In this document: piece after piece, positions 63,405-64,000 of the stretch | Layout of the letters: the number at the start of each line of letters is the position of its first letter | Position numbering within the stretch: the first letter of the stretch is position 1 | Source of the DNA: Anisakis pegreffii | Taxonomy: Eukaryota; Nematoda; Chromadorea; Rhabditida; Anisakidae | Direction of reading: 5' to 3' | Assembly (NCBI GenBank): GCA_035041965.1 | Contig: JAPYMA010000316.1 | Coordinates: 124,001 to 188,000 of the forward strand | DNA: 64,000 bases | Program-made: the position numbers and the translations under genes | Notes under the pieces: model-generated | What the model saw: only the letters and a program-made list of their open reading frames with translations | What the model was told of the DNA's origin: nothing | The model's database searches: none

Positions 63405-63692
63405 CTAAAATTTCATTTTTATTTTAGACGCTTCGAAATATTTGAAGAGACTATTTTTCGCATTGTCCCAATTATAAAATATTCCAGATCCGAATAAGTT
63501 TCTGTAAATTTTGAATACGAATATGTACACCATATCAATGATGAACCAGAAAATATACAAATACACCGTCAAAAAGGTACCCAAGATATGCAGATAATTA
63601 AGAATAAGCGATGATAAGATCAATAGTGAATCGTTAAGGAGTAAATAAATGAGAAATGGGAGGTGCATTAAGGAGTGATGACGAATATACAT
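63405..63692 (-). CDS. Candidate multi-span membrane exon
   Basis: A very hydrophobic 95-residue frame: LPFLIYLLLNDSLLILSSLI, a second span ILGTFLTVYLYIFWFIIDMV and a third continuing into YIFVFKIYRN, then a polar tail. AT-rich DNA gives Phe/Leu/Ile-rich frames by chance, so this needs transcript support. Confidence 0.3.
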   Translation of the reverse strand: MYIRHHSLMHLPFLIYLLLNDSLLILSSLILNYLHILGTFLTVYLYIFWFIIDMVYIFVFKIYRNLFGSGIFYNWDNAKNSLFKYFEASKIKMKF

Positions 63693-63879
63693 GCGGTAAA
63701 GTGGTCAATTTATAAGATACAATAAACTCGACTACATAAACCACGTATCATTCAGTCAAGCATCTTGGCAAAAAAGAAACCATCTCATGGAATGACGCTG
63801 AAGAAAAATTTGTTCAGAGTGAATTTCCGAGGTAATTTCAAAATCAAATGAATGCAATTGCCGGTGACGGATAAGGTAG

Positions 63880-64000
63880 TCAATTGATGAATCTAATCGG
63901 TGACATTTCCGGTGATACCATTCTTCTTCGTCCCAAATACACTGGCGTTTCATCATCACCATAATTGCCCACACTACGATCACGCTCCCCAATTGTCGAG
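63880..64000 (-). CDS. 3' end of a gene cut by the window edge
   Basis: A frame open from the right edge encodes GERDRSVGNYGDDETPVYL, RRRMVSPEM and ends SPIRFIN then TGA. Its polar, balanced composition is more coding-like than the overlapping frame at 63992-63756. The rest of the gene lies beyond the window. Confidence 0.35.
   Translation of the reverse strand, partial: STIGERDRSVGNYGDDETPVYLGRRRMVSPEMSPIRFIN

Noticed and set aside
63756..63992. Minus-strand 78-codon frame at the right edge
   Set aside because: Overlaps the more coding-like frame that ends at 63880; Trp/His/Met-rich composition looks like an out-of-frame shadow.

Overview
The window looks like nuclear DNA of a nematode, probably a chromadorean; no species is claimed. 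It is AT-rich. Its genes are split by mostly 60-600 bp GT-AG introns whose acceptors read TTTCAG, several start codons sit 0-4 bases after a TTTCAG/TTTTAG acceptor as at spliced-leader trans-splice sites, and the gene set is animal. I read the exons by hand and tested each model by whether splice phases close. I give exon coordinates so the models can be checked. There are no bacterial operons, CRISPR arrays or prophages.

Layout, left to right (most genes are on the minus strand). 1.6-5.7 kb: a single-pass membrane protein whose cytoplasmic tail is built from tandem ~39-residue repeats, one per exon. 7.8-13.9 kb: a secreted C-type lectin with TATA box, signal peptide and four exons; its 3.5 kb third intron holds a second possible C-terminal exon, a lectin-like relic and a small nested gene. 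13.9-23.5 kb: a gene-poor, repeat-rich stretch. 23.55-24.65 kb (+): a secreted ML-domain (NPC2/MD-2-like) lipid-binding protein. 25.36-32.27 kb: SART1/Snu66, a tri-snRNP splicing factor, in about 18 exons. 34.5-35.6 kb: ARPC3, the p21 subunit of Arp2/3, in 6 exons. 37.2-39.85 kb: a PH-like protein with a Pro/Gly/Tyr-rich tail ending in Gly-Asp-Phe repeats. 42.96-45.44 kb: a four-span membrane protein. 47.4-52.4 kb: a helical-domain protein with a very Ser-rich tail, not recognised. 52.4-64 kb: mostly intergenic, with a few small exon candidates, a gene fragment at the right edge and one copy of a dispersed element.

The genes do not form a pathway. Housekeeping genes (SART1, ARPC3) sit among nematode-type membrane and secreted proteins. 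The most unusual content is the exon-per-repeat membrane protein with recent exon-plus-intron duplications, the lectin locus with competing C-terminal exons and a perfect 3'UTR hairpin, several perfect or near-perfect inverted repeats, a telomere-like mini-element inside an intron, and a dispersed element with a coding remnant found twice in the window.
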